Assembly (NCBI RefSeq): GCF_000014045.1 | Contig: NC_008209.1 | Coordinates: 1,697,001 to 1,761,000 of the forward strand | Origin: Roseobacter denitrificans OCh 114 | GTDB lineage: Bacteria > Pseudomonadota > Alphaproteobacteria > Rhodobacterales > Rhodobacteraceae | DNA length: 64,000 nt | Reading direction: 5' to 3' | Part shown: piece after piece, positions 1 through 9,200 of the stretch | How positions within the stretch are numbered: the first letter of the stretch is position 1 | Layout: every line of letters begins with the position of its first letter | The notes under the pieces: generated by a model | The model's input: the letters and a program-made list of their open reading frames with translations, nothing else | The model's database searches: none | What the model was told of the DNA's origin: nothing | Translations under genes and position numbers: made by a program

Positions 1-1
1 G

Positions 2-103
2 ATCAACAAGCAAACCGGTGCCTTCAGCCTTTATGCCAAGCCGGATGGATATCCCAATCGGTTCAGCGGCAAAGGCAACTGTGTGACCAAGACCGCAAAA
101 TAG
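2..103 (+). CDS. C-terminal end of an unidentified protein (5' part outside window)
   Basis: An open frame enters from the left edge and stops at TAG 101-103, giving the last 33 residues of a protein (ending ...GNCVTKTAK). The fragment contains one cysteine and no motif I recognise, so no function can be given. It is read in the same direction as sodB, 110 bases further on. The frame is accepted as coding because its codon use resembles the neighbours and the next 110 bases look like a promoter region, but the evidence is thin. Confidence 0.5.
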   Translation: MNKQTGAFSLYAKPDGYPNRFSGKGNCVTKTAK

Positions 104-157
104 CTTTTGTCTATACGCTTGGAACTTTTTGCGCGCCCTGATACTTGAACTGCGAGC

Positions 158-181
158 GTGTAGCGCTTCATTGCACTACAC
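158..181. promoter_or_regulatory. Inverted repeat in the sodB leader (candidate operator)
   Basis: GTGTAG at 158-163 and CTACAC at 176-181 form a perfect 6-bp inverted repeat with a 12-base spacer, 32 bases upstream of the sodB start. It could bind a dimeric regulator or fold in the mRNA leader. No known regulator motif is recognised; this is inference from symmetry only. Confidence 0.25.
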
Positions 182-213
182 ACCGCATTGAATAACCAAG
201 AGGGGGCCCGACA

Positions 214-813
214 ATGGCTTTTGAACTTCCTGATCTTCCCTACGCGCATGATGCTCTGGCGGGCAAAGGCATGTCCGCCGAAACGCTGGAATACCACCAC
301 GACCTGCACCACAACGCCTATGTGACCAATGGCAACAAGGCGATTGAGGGCACCGAATGGGCGGGCAAGTCCATGGAAGACATCATCACGGGCACCTATG
401 ATGCCTCTGCCGTGGCGCAGAATGGCATCTTCAACAACATCAGCCAGTTGTGGAACCACAACCAGTTCTGGGAAATGATGGGTCCGGGTGAGAGCAAGAT
501 GCCCGGAGAGCTGGAAAAAGCGCTGACCGAGAATTTCGGGTCTGTCGATGCGTTCAAGGAACAGTTTTCCGCCGCCGGTGCGGGTCAGTTCGGGTCAGGC
601 TGGTGCTGGTTGGTGAAAAACCCTGACGGCTCGCTGGCGGTGACCAAGACGGAAAACGGCGTGAACCCGCTGTGTTTTGGCCAGACGGCATTGCTCGGCT
701 GCGATGTGTGGGAGCATTCGTACTACATTGATTTCCGCAACAAACGCCCTGCCTACCTGACAAACTTCCTCGACAACCTCGTCAATTGGGAAAACGTCGC
801 ATCGCGCATGTAA
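214..813 (+). CDS. sodB: Superoxide dismutase, Fe/Mn family
   Basis: This 199-residue protein is a full-length cytoplasmic iron/manganese superoxide dismutase, which converts superoxide to oxygen and hydrogen peroxide. The expected metal ligands are visible: H28 (in EYHHDLHH), H82 (in WNHNQFW), D164 and H168 (in DVWEHSYYIDF). The glutamine in NNISQLWNH and the overall length fit the iron (SodB) type better than the manganese type, but the metal cannot be settled from sequence alone. The ATG at 214 follows a purine-rich AGAGGGGG. It appears monocistronic: an inverted repeat lies upstream and a strong terminator follows at 840-871. Confidence 0.96.
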   Translation: MAFELPDLPYAHDALAGKGMSAETLEYHHDLHHNAYVTNGNKAIEGTEWAGKSMEDIITGTYDASAVAQNGIFNNISQLWNHNQFWEMMGPGESKMPGELEKALTENFGSVDAFKEQFSAAGAGQFGSGWCWLVKNPDGSLAVTKTENGVNPLCFGQTALLGCDVWEHSYYIDFRNKRPAYLTNFLDNLVNWENVASRM

Positions 814-839
814 CCGCGTGACAGGTTAAGTTGTTGCAG

Positions 840-871
840 CCCCGTGTCATCGTTGATGGCGCGGGGTTTTT
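840..871 (+). terminator. Rho-independent terminator after sodB
   Basis: A 12-bp stem (840-851 with 855-866, two G-T pairs, 3-base loop) is followed directly by TTTTT. It lies 27 bases after the sodB stop and before a convergent gene. Confidence 0.85.
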
Positions 872-899
872 CGTAGCGATTGAATGCCCGGAGCCCCCT

Positions 900-1005
900 A
901 AAGTCTCATGCGAAAAACCTGGATCACGCAAGCACTGCCTGCAATCAGGGAGTTCAACGCCCTACGGGATTCTTGATGTGTCGGGTGGTTCGTCAGGCGC
1001 CCTGA
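900..1005 (+). repeat. Dispersed intergenic hairpin repeat, copy 1 (diverged)
   Basis: This copy starts with AAAGTCTCATGCGAAAAACC and ends with CGTCAGGCGCC. It aligns over its length with the better preserved copies at 15095-15200 and 44527-44632, but the central palindrome has decayed (CACGCAAGC...ACGCCCTACG). It lies between the convergent genes sodB and the LOG-family gene and runs over the stop codon of the latter at 993. Confidence 0.65.
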
Positions 1006-1559
1006 CCAAAGGCGCGCTGCAGCTCTTGGCGGCAGGCCTCGGCATCGGGCACGGTGGTGTAGAACCCGTGCAGCGTTTCATCGGCAAAACCATGCGCTGT
1101 CACATGTTGCAGAAGCGATACCAGCGGGTCCCAATATCCGTTTGTATTCAATAGGAATATCGGCTTTTGATGCAGGCCCAGTTGCCGCCATGTCAGGGCT
1201 TCGAACATCTCATCCAGCGATCCGGCACCACCGGGCAGCACCACGACGGCATCGCAATTCATGAACATGACTTTCTTGCGCTCATGCATGGTTTCGGTGA
1301 TCACATAGGTGGTCAGATCGGTTTTCCCGATTTCCCAATCCACCAGAAGTTGCGGGATCACGCCAAAGGTGTCAGCGCCCGCCTCCTGCGCCGCGCGCGC
1401 CACAGCTCCCATCAGCCCGACATCGCCTGCGCCATAGACCAGCCGCCAGCCTTCATCGGCGATCACGCGGCCGATGTTTTGCGCGTCCTGCAGGAAGTCG
1501 GGGTCGGTTCCGGGGCGGGATCCGCAATAGACACAGACGGATTTTGGGGGCATCGGCAT
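993..1559 (-). CDS. LOG-family nucleotide phosphoribohydrolase (TIGR00730-type)
   Basis: The 188-residue protein belongs to the LOG / 'lysine decarboxylase-like' family, whose members hydrolyse nucleoside 5'-monophosphates (cytokinin ribotides or AMP) to the free base and ribose 5-phosphate. Family marks are CVYCGSRPG near the N-terminus, the glycine-rich YGAGDVGLMG near residue 43, MHERK near 92, and PGGAGSLDE near 110, which corresponds to the PGGxGTxxE active-site signature with Ser in place of Thr. It is cytoplasmic and needs no partner. It is convergent with sodB and its 3' end overlaps a dispersed repeat. The old label 'lysine decarboxylase' for this family is misleading. The natural substrate is unknown. 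Confidence 0.88.
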   Translation of the reverse strand: MPMPPKSVCVYCGSRPGTDPDFLQDAQNIGRVIADEGWRLVYGAGDVGLMGAVARAAQEAGADTFGVIPQLLVDWEIGKTDLTTYVITETMHERKKVMFMNCDAVVVLPGGAGSLDEMFEALTWRQLGLHQKPIFLLNTNGYWDPLVSLLQHVTAHGFADETLHGFYTTVPDAEACRQELQRAFGQGA

Positions 1560-1684
1560 GACTTTCTTGTTTCAAATCGCGGATTTATGACTTCATTCGT
1601 TTTGACCAGTGATAGGGCAGTTGCTATGTAGGCTCAATGTCTGCATCGCATCCGAGCGCGTGAACCCGGAAAGTTGAGATCAAA

Positions 1685-2971
1685 ATGAAAGACAATGGGT
1701 CTGCCAACCCATCCCAGAGCACCGGTCTGTTGACCGCGGGCCTCGTGATTGCGGGGCTGATCGCGGCGGCGGTATTTTTGTCGATGCGCGATTCCGGGCG
1801 GCTGAGCGAAGAGGCCGTGGCGGTTCTGGAATCCTCTGGCGGGGCGGGGGGCAATCAGGTCGTCACGCAGCAGATCGAAGCCGATGATGCGCCGCAGGAG
1901 ATACCACAGGACGCGCCGCAAGACGCGCCCGTTGCGCAAACAGAGCCCGAGGAGGCCGCGCCCACGATTGACGAGGTGCGGGTAGACACGGGCGGAACGA
2001 TGGTGATTGCCGGGCGCGCAGGGCCGGGCGCGCAGGTCGATGTGCTGCTCGACGGTGAGGTCGTCACCACAGCGCAGGCCGATTCAACCGGTTCATTCGC
2101 GGCGGTGAGTTCGGTAACGGCGGATGAGGGCGCACGCAGCCTGACCCTGCGCAGCGGTGAAGGGGACGAAGCGGTCGCGTCCGTGGATGAGATTATCCTC
2201 GCCCCGGTCACGCCGCTGGCGGACCTGCCGCCACCGGACGCAGCGCCAGACCAGCCCGAGACTGCGACCGCGCCAACGGCTATGGTGCAGGATGCGGGCA
2301 CGGGTGCGGAGCCGGCGCAGGACGAAGAACCTGCGCAAGCGGTGCAGGAGATTGCGGCGGTGGATCCCCCCGCGCCTGATCAAAGCGATGTCGCGCCCCC
2401 GGCGGAGGCGGAGGCCGCGCCCACTGCCGAGGGGACGGAAGATCCCGCGATCGCCGTATTGCGTTCGGATGCGCAAGGGGTGTCGCGGGTGCAGACGGCC
2501 CCGGCGTCGCGGATCATGCTCGACACGATCAGCTATTCGGATGCGGGCGACGTGCAGCTTGGCGGGCGCGCGGGCACCGGCGCGGTCGAAGTGCGCGCCT
2601 ATCTCGACAACCGGGCGGTGGCCCGTATGAGGGTGGAGCCCGACGGGCAATGGCGCGGTGTCATCGAAGATGTGGCAGCGGGTATCTACCGGTTGCGTGT
2701 GGATGCGCTGGGGCAGGATGGCGCGGTGACGAGCCGTCTGGAAACACCGTTCAAACGCGAGGCACCGGCTGTGCTGGAGGCGGCCACGCAGGCAGCCACC
2801 GGGCAGATACAGGCAATTACCGTGCAGGCGGGCGACACGCTCTGGGCCATTGCGCGTGAGCGATATGGGGAGGGCTTGCTTTATGTGCAGGTCTTTGAGG
2901 CCAATCGCAGTGAAATACGCGACCCCGATCTGATCTATCCGGGACAGGTTTTCGACCTTCCCGCAGACTAA
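1685..2971 (+). CDS. Membrane-anchored LysM peptidoglycan-binding protein
   Basis: This 428-residue protein has a single N-terminal membrane span (about residues 14-33), an Ala/Pro/Glu/Asp-rich linker with a QDAPQDAP repeat, two beta-rich immunoglobulin-like modules (about 94-175 and 275-360), and a C-terminal LysM domain (about 373-425) with the typical AGDTLWAIARERYG start and IYPGQVFDLP end. The layout is of an inner-membrane-anchored periplasmic protein that touches peptidoglycan. No catalytic domain is seen, so a structural or localising role is likely. It is transcribed towards the ABC exporter 70 bases on and may share a transcript. Ribosome-site evidence is weak (GAGAT before ATG 1685). 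Confidence 0.8.
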   Translation: MKDNGSANPSQSTGLLTAGLVIAGLIAAAVFLSMRDSGRLSEEAVAVLESSGGAGGNQVVTQQIEADDAPQEIPQDAPQDAPVAQTEPEEAAPTIDEVRVDTGGTMVIAGRAGPGAQVDVLLDGEVVTTAQADSTGSFAAVSSVTADEGARSLTLRSGEGDEAVASVDEIILAPVTPLADLPPPDAAPDQPETATAPTAMVQDAGTGAEPAQDEEPAQAVQEIAAVDPPAPDQSDVAPPAEAEAAPTAEGTEDPAIAVLRSDAQGVSRVQTAPASRIMLDTISYSDAGDVQLGGRAGTGAVEVRAYLDNRAVARMRVEPDGQWRGVIEDVAAGIYRLRVDALGQDGAVTSRLETPFKREAPAVLEAATQAATGQIQAITVQAGDTLWAIARERYGEGLLYVQVFEANRSEIRDPDLIYPGQVFDLPAD

Positions 2972-3043
2972 ATCGGGCGGCACGCTGGCCAAGCCGGGGC
3001 CTGTGTCTTAGGTATCTGCTTCCAAGACGTGACAGGACCCTAT

Positions 3044-4882
3044 ATGCCCAGTGATACCGCCGCCGATCAGAGCACTGACAGCGCCGAGCAGAACATCGAA
3101 GAAAAAGAACGCCGCTCGGGATGGCGGACCATCCGCAAGGTCGCGCCGTATCTCTGGCCGCAGGATCAGGCTTGGGTCCGTCATCGGGTGCTGATGGCGT
3201 TTGCGCTGTTGATCCTGGCCAAGCTGGTATCGGTCGCGACGCCGTTCTTTTACAAGGGCGCGGTGGATGCGCTGGCCGAGGAGGGCGTGCCGCTCTTTGC
3301 GCTTGGGGCCATTGGCATGACGGTGGCCTATGGCATGGCGCGTCTGATGACGGTGGGCCTGCAACAACTGCGTGATGCGGTGTTTGCCAAGGTCGGGCAA
3401 CGCGCCCTGCGCATGCTGGCGCTGGAGACCTTCAACCACATTCACCGCCTGTCAATGCGCTATCATATCACCCGCAAGACCGGCGGCTTGAGCCGGATTA
3501 TCGAGCGTGGCGTCAAGGGTGTTGATTTCCTGCTGCGTTTCCTGCTGTTTTCCATCGGGCCGCTGATCTTTGAACTGATCCTCGTGGGGATCATCTTCGC
3601 GCTCTATTTTGATTTCTACTACCTGCTGGTCGTGGCGGTGGTGATTGTCCTTTATGTCTGGTTCACCTTTGCGGTGACGGAGTGGCGCGTCAAACTGCGC
3701 CGTGAGATGAACAATCAGGACACGGATGCCAATCAGAAGGCCATCGACAGCCTGCTGAATTTCGAAACTGTCAAATACTTCGTCGCCGAAAAACGCGAAG
3801 CGGAACGCTATGACAGGGCGATGGAAAAATACGAGGATGCCGCGATCAAAACCGCGCTGAGCCTCACGTTCCTGAACTTTGGCCAGTCGTTTCTGATCAC
3901 CTCCGGATTGATCGGGGTCATGGTGATGGCGGCGATCGGGGTGCAGAACGGGACGCTGACGGTAGGCGATTTCGTGATGGTCAACGCCTATATGCTACAG
4001 ATCACCATCCCGCTGAATTTTCTGGGTACAGTGTACCGCGAAATCCGGCAGGCGCTGGTGGATATGGGCGAGATGTTCGATCTGCTGGAGCAACCGGCAG
4101 AAGTGGTGGATGCCCCGGATGCCAGGCCCCTGCGGGTTGAAGGCGGGCGCATAGAACTGGATGACGTGCACTTTGGCTACAGCACGGACCGGGCCATCCT
4201 CAAGGGGGTTTCGATCACGGCGGACCCCGGTCAGATGGTGGCGATCTGCGGCTCGACCGGGTCGGGCAAATCCACCATCGGGCGGCTGCTGTTTCGGTTT
4301 TACGATGTGACCAGTGGCGCGTTGCGCATTGACGGACAGGACGTGCGCGATGTGACGATGGAAAGCCTGCACCGCGCGATTGGCGTCGTGCCGCAGGACA
4401 CGGTGCTGTTCAATGACACCATCCGCTACAACATCGCCTATGGTAAGGACGGCGCGACCCCGGAGGAGATCGAGGCGGCGGCAAGGGCTGCGCAGATCCA
4501 CGATTTCATCATATCCTTGCCCGAGGGTTACGAAACGGCTGTTGGGGAGCGCGGGCTGAAACTGTCGGGCGGGGAAAAGCAGCGGGTCGGCATTGCGCGC
4601 ACCTTGCTGAAGGACCCGCCGATCCTGTTGCTGGACGAGGCGACATCGGCGCTGGATTCCGAAACCGAAGCCGATATTCAGGAGGCGCTGATGCAAGCGG
4701 GCCGTGGGCGTACTGTTATCACGATCGCGCACCGGCTCAGCACCATCGCCGAGGCGGATCAGATCATCGTGTTGGAAAAAGGCGTGGTCATCGAAACGGG
4801 CACACATGACGCGCTGCTCGCGCGCGAGGGTCGCTACGCGCAGCTTTGGCGGCGTCAGCAGTCTGAGGAGCTTGAAGCATAA
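3044..4882 (+). CDS. ABC transporter, Atm1/heavy-metal-type, fused permease and ATPase
   Basis: A half-transporter of 612 residues with a six-span membrane domain (about residues 45-330) and a C-terminal ATPase. Walker A is GSTGSGKST at about 403, the ABC signature LSGGEKQR at about 507, and Walker B ILLLDEATSALD at about 527. The sequence is of the ABCB7/Atm1 type, which exports glutathione-linked sulfur or metal compounds from the cytoplasm; the exact cargo cannot be read from sequence. It acts as a homodimer in the inner membrane. I chose ATG 3044 because AGGA sits 6 bases before it; a GTG at 3029 is in frame but lacks a ribosome site. Confidence 0.9.
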   Translation: MPSDTAADQSTDSAEQNIEEKERRSGWRTIRKVAPYLWPQDQAWVRHRVLMAFALLILAKLVSVATPFFYKGAVDALAEEGVPLFALGAIGMTVAYGMARLMTVGLQQLRDAVFAKVGQRALRMLALETFNHIHRLSMRYHITRKTGGLSRIIERGVKGVDFLLRFLLFSIGPLIFELILVGIIFALYFDFYYLLVVAVVIVLYVWFTFAVTEWRVKLRREMNNQDTDANQKAIDSLLNFETVKYFVAEKREAERYDRAMEKYEDAAIKTALSLTFLNFGQSFLITSGLIGVMVMAAIGVQNGTLTVGDFVMVNAYMLQITIPLNFLGTVYREIRQALVDMGEMFDLLEQPAEVVDAPDARPLRVEGGRIELDDVHFGYSTDRAILKGVSITADPGQMVAICGSTGSGKSTIGRLLFRFYDVTSGALRIDGQDVRDVTMESLHRAIGVVPQDTVLFNDTIRYNIAYGKDGATPEEIEAAARAAQIHDFIISLPEGYETAVGERGLKLSGGEKQRVGIARTLLKDPPILLLDEATSALDSETEADIQEALMQAGRGRTVITIAHRLSTIAEADQIIVLEKGVVIETGTHDALLAREGRYAQLWRRQQSEELEA

Positions 4883-4948
4883 TGGTCTGTTTGCCCCGCA
4901 TCAGAGGGTTTCGGGGCAGATACTGGGGCCGACAAGGAAGGGTGTGAC

Positions 4949-5641
4949 GTGAGAAAGAATATTCTTGTCGTTGGCGGGACGTCGGGCGTTGGTTTGAAAC
5001 TGGCAGAACACTATGTGCATGAGGGACATCATGTGTGTGTTGCCGGGCGCAAAGACCCCAGGCTAGCGGGCGCGCAGTTCCATGCGTTTGCGATCACGGA
5101 CAAAGCCGAGGATCTGGCCCGTGCGGCAGACGCTCTTTTGGCGGCTTTTCCGGCGGTGAACACCTTGGTTTACGCGGCGGGGTTTCTGCAAAGGGGCCAT
5201 ATTGATGACCTCGATGATATAGCCTTGGGGACCATGGTGAATGTAGGTTTGCTCGCGCCGATGTTGCTTGTGCAGCGTTTGAAAGCGGGCACGTCGGGGC
5301 CGCTCAAGGTGATGCTTGTCACCTCAAGCGCGCAGTACACACCAAGGGAACTTGAACCTGCCTACTGCGCCACCCAAGCCGGGTTGGGGATGTTTGGCGC
5401 GTCATTGGTGCGGGATCGCGAGATCGGCAAGGTGCTCGTGGTTGCACCCTCAGGTATTGACAGCGCGTTCCGGGCCGAAACAGAGGAGGACAGCGCAACC
5501 ATGCTCTCGCCGGATTGGGTGGCCGCTCAAATCGTTGAGCTCTCTGGTGGCGTGTTCAAATACAAATACGCAAAGCTGTTGCGCAATCCGCAGCGCATCG
5601 AAATCGTCGAGTGCCTCGATAACAGTTTTCAACACCTCTGA
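4949..5641 (+). CDS. Short-chain dehydrogenase/reductase-like protein, catalytic Lys replaced
   Basis: The 230-residue protein has the Rossmann start of classical SDRs (VVGGTSGVG near residue 7), the YAAG strand element near 75, a catalytic-type Ser (126 or 127) and Tyr139. The lysine four residues after the tyrosine, which lowers the Tyr pKa in nearly all active SDRs, is glutamine here (YCATQAG, Gln143, codon CAA at 5375-5377). The protein may therefore be inactive, regulatory, or use another mechanism. Start is GTG 4949 with GGAAGGG upstream. It follows the ABC exporter by 66 bases and could be cotranscribed. Substrate unknown. Confidence 0.8.
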   Translation: MRKNILVVGGTSGVGLKLAEHYVHEGHHVCVAGRKDPRLAGAQFHAFAITDKAEDLARAADALLAAFPAVNTLVYAAGFLQRGHIDDLDDIALGTMVNVGLLAPMLLVQRLKAGTSGPLKVMLVTSSAQYTPRELEPAYCATQAGLGMFGASLVRDREIGKVLVVAPSGIDSAFRAETEEDSATMLSPDWVAAQIVELSGGVFKYKYAKLLRNPQRIEIVECLDNSFQHL

Positions 5642-5693
5642 CGGGCATCTGCCGACCGCGCGCGAGATGGCCGGCAGATGGGTTGCCAAAGAT

Positions 5694-6149
5694 CTATTGC
5701 GCAGCGACCGCTTTGTCGGTCAGTTTGTCCAGCGCGCCGGTCATCATCTGGATGTATTTCGCATCCGCAGGCAGGCCGTGGGTTGCGGCGAGCGTGGCCG
5801 GGTCGTGATAGACCACATGCACGACGCCTGCGTTATCCTCGTAGGCCAGAACCCGCAGGGGCAGATCAAGCCCAGCCGTCGCACCGCCCTGCATTGCGGG
5901 CGTGCCCAGTTTGGGGTTGCCAAAGATCAGCAGTTGCGAGGGCGCAAGCTCCAGATCGACGGATGCAGCACCGGCAGCGTGGTCCACGCGCGCAAAAACC
6001 GTCGCCCCAGCCCCAGTGACAGCCGCCTCAAGGCGGTCGATTGTGTAGCCGACGGCATGGGGGCTGGTCTTTTCGATCAGATCGGCGGCAAAAGCGCTGG
6101 TTGCGCTGACGATCGTGATCAGTCCGGCGATGGCGGCAGTGTTCGGCAT
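5694..6149 (-). CDS. Exported DUF302-domain protein
   Basis: This is a 151-residue protein with a cleavable-looking signal peptide (about residues 1-22, ending SAFAAD) followed by a DUF302 fold, recognised by the SPHAVGYTIDRLEAAV start, the ARVDHAAGAA segment, and the ELAPSQLLIFGNPKLGT block. DUF302 proteins are periplasmic or membrane proteins of unknown biochemical role. ATG 6149 was chosen over an upstream in-frame ATG because AAGGAGA precedes it. It is convergent with the SDR gene and reads in the same direction as, but downstream of, the RND operon, with a 76-base gap. Confidence 0.85.
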   Translation of the reverse strand: MPNTAAIAGLITIVSATSAFAADLIEKTSPHAVGYTIDRLEAAVTGAGATVFARVDHAAGAASVDLELAPSQLLIFGNPKLGTPAMQGGATAGLDLPLRVLAYEDNAGVVHVVYHDPATLAATHGLPADAKYIQMMTGALDKLTDKAVAAQ

Positions 6150-6225
6150 GGGTATTCTCCTTTGATGGTCGCGCACAGGCTAGCACGGCGCTGGCAAGAT
6201 GTTCGTCACAGTGCTGTGAAGTGCC

Positions 6226-9200
6226 TTATTCGGCGGCCTTCAGCGTCGTGTCTGCGGGGCCGGGGGCCGGGGTGTCGTCCCAAATCAGTTCGGTATTCGC
6301 CACACGGCGGGCGTCACGCTCCAGCGCCCAGTCGCGGGCCGCCCGCGAGGCGCGCCCCAGTGACAGCTTGGCCAGCAACGTGGCGACCCAGCGCACATAG
6401 GTTGTGGCCCAGACGCGGATGGCCAGCATCGACGGTGTCACCACCAGCGTCAGCACGGTCGCAATGCCAAGCCCGAAGACCACCGCCGTTGCAAGCTGTT
6501 TCCACCACAGCGCCGTCGGGCTGTTGAGGGTGTAGCCGCCTTCGGAAAAATTCAGGCTCAGCCCGAGCATCATCGGCGCAAGACCTGCCATGGTGGTGAT
6601 CGTGGTCAGCAATACGGGGCGAATGCGGGCTTGGGCGGTGCGAATGATCGCCTCGATCCGGGGCATGTACTGGCTGTATTCCTGATAGGTGTCGATCAGG
6701 ATGATGTTGTTGTTCACCACAATGCCGGCCAGCGCCACGATCCCCGTGCCGGTCATGATGATGGAAAACGTCTGATCCATGACCAGCATCCCGATCAGCA
6801 CGCCCGTGGTCGACAAAACCACGGCCACAAGCACAAGGACGGCGTTGTAAAAACTGTTGAACTGCGCCAGCAGGATGATGAACATCAAACCCAGCGCGGC
6901 GGAAAAGGCGGTCTGCAGGAAGGCCGCACTTTCGGCCTGTTCTTCCTGATCGCCGGTCCATTCCCATTCGACACCGTCCGGCAGGGGGTCGGTGACAAGC
7001 CACGCCGTCAGAACCGCGATACGTTCGTTTGCATTCACAGGCACCAGCCTGAAGCGTCCGTCGTCAAGACCTGATTGCAGCGCGTCGTTGTCGATATTCG
7101 CGCGAAATGTCCAATTGTAACCGGTGCCATCCGGCGCGGTGACATCCGCCGCAGCACCAGCGGGACGCAGCATGGCGAGGGTCAGCTCGCCGCTTGTGCC
7201 ATCGGGGTCGCCCACCACCTTGACCAGCCCCGGTGCGACATCGGCCTTAACATCGAAGTACCGCTTTTGGTCGATCCGGTTGATCTCGGCCAGTTTTGGC
7301 ACCGGCGTGCGGGTGATGAAATTGCTGAGCGGGACCAGCCCGTCGGTGGTGCGCACCTTGAGCGTGTCAAGCGTGGACAGGAAGCGATCCTCAGCGGGCA
7401 GGCGGACGCGGATGTCCACCTCTTCGTCCGAACTGTCGATGCGCATGGTGTCAAGCAGCAGCCCCCGTGTCACAAGCTGCACCATCGCGCCCACGATCTG
7501 CACATCAGCGCCGTAGCGGCCCGCTTTTTCCACATCCACGTCGATCTGCCAGTCGATGCCGGGCAGGGGCAGCGTGTCTTCTACAAGGGTCAGGCCGGGG
7601 GTGGCGTCAAACTGTGTACGCGCGATTTTCGTGGCCTCGGTCAGCGTTTCAAAGCTGTCTGCCTTGAGGCGCAGATGGACGGGTTTGCCCGATGCGGGGC
7701 CTTGCGCGACTTCGAGGATCTCGGTTTTGATACCGGGCAGTTGCGCCAGTTGCTCACTGAGTTCGGCGATGACGATATTGCCGTCAAGCTCTGGCCGGTC
7801 GGCGCGCTCCTCCCAGGGGATCGTTTCGAACTGAATCTGGCCGATCATATCGTTCGGGGTCGACGCACCGGAGGTATCCGTGTTCAGCCCGCCTTGCCCC
7901 GCGAAGGAAAACGCGTTGCTGATGCCGGGATGGGCCAGCACGATGGTTTCCGCGTCTTTCACAAGCGCGTCTTTCTCCTCAAGCGAGAGGTTGCCGCGCG
8001 CCAGAACATAGACAATGCCCTGTTCGGGTTCGGATTCCACAAAGAACTCAACACCATTGTTGTTGTTTATGAAATAGATCAGAATCGTGCCGACAAAGAC
8101 GAAAACCGCCCCCGCCATCACCAGCGGCATGGCCGGGTTGCCGACGATTGCCGCCATCACATGGCCAAAGCCGGAGCGGCGATAGCCTGCGGTGATCTGC
8201 GCAGGTTCGGCGCTGAAGAGCCGCGCCGCCAGCCAGCGGCCTGCGCGCCCCATGCGGGTCAACAGCGCGAAGGTTGAAACCAGCAGCACCAGAAAACCGC
8301 CGATGGCAATGGCCACACAGGCCGCCGCCGCCACAAGCAACAGAAAGACCACAAAGAAGGTCGGGATCACGGAGCCGAGCAGGTTCAGCCCGTCCATCGT
8401 CGCAAACCGCGCGCTGATACCGTCAAACACCGGTGGCAGCCCGGCCAATGTCATCAGCATCAAGGCGGCAATCGGGAAGAGCGCGAGGTGCAGATACCAC
8501 GCAAGGCCCGCAACCTCTTGCATGTACTGCGAAATCCAGCGTTCCAGACGCCCTGTGACGCCGCCCATGACCGGCAGATAGATCAGCGCCACGACCAGCG
8601 AGGCCGAAAGCACGAAGATCAGCGTGACGGGCAACATTCCCATGAATTCACCCGGCACACCGGGCCAGAAGAGCATGGGCAAAAAGGCACAAAGGGTCGT
8701 GGCAGTTGACGACACGATGGGCCAGAACATCCGTTTGGCCGCCTCCACATAGGCCTGCATGGGGCCGACGCCTTCCTGTTGGCGCTTGTCGGCGTATTCG
8801 ACGACCACGATGGCACCATCCACCAGCATCCCCACCGCAAGGATCAGTCCGAACATCACGATGTTCGAGATGGAGATTCCCATCACGGCGAGAAAGGCGA
8901 AACAGAGCAGGAAAGACGTGGGGATCGCAAAACCCACCAGCAGGGAGGCGCGTATGCCAAGAGCGGCCAGCGAGACGATCATCACCAGCGCAATCGCCGT
9001 AAAGACCGAACCCTGAAGCTGCTGCACCATGCTGTCCACGATGCGCGACTGGTCATTTGACGTGCCCACATGCACCGCCGAGCGCAGGCCTTCCGGCCAG
9101 CGTTCGCTTCTCTCGGCCACGAGGTCTTTGACCAGTGCGGCGGTGTCGATCAGGTTGAAACCCTTGCGTTTGACCACCTGCAAGGCGACCGTGGTTTCCC

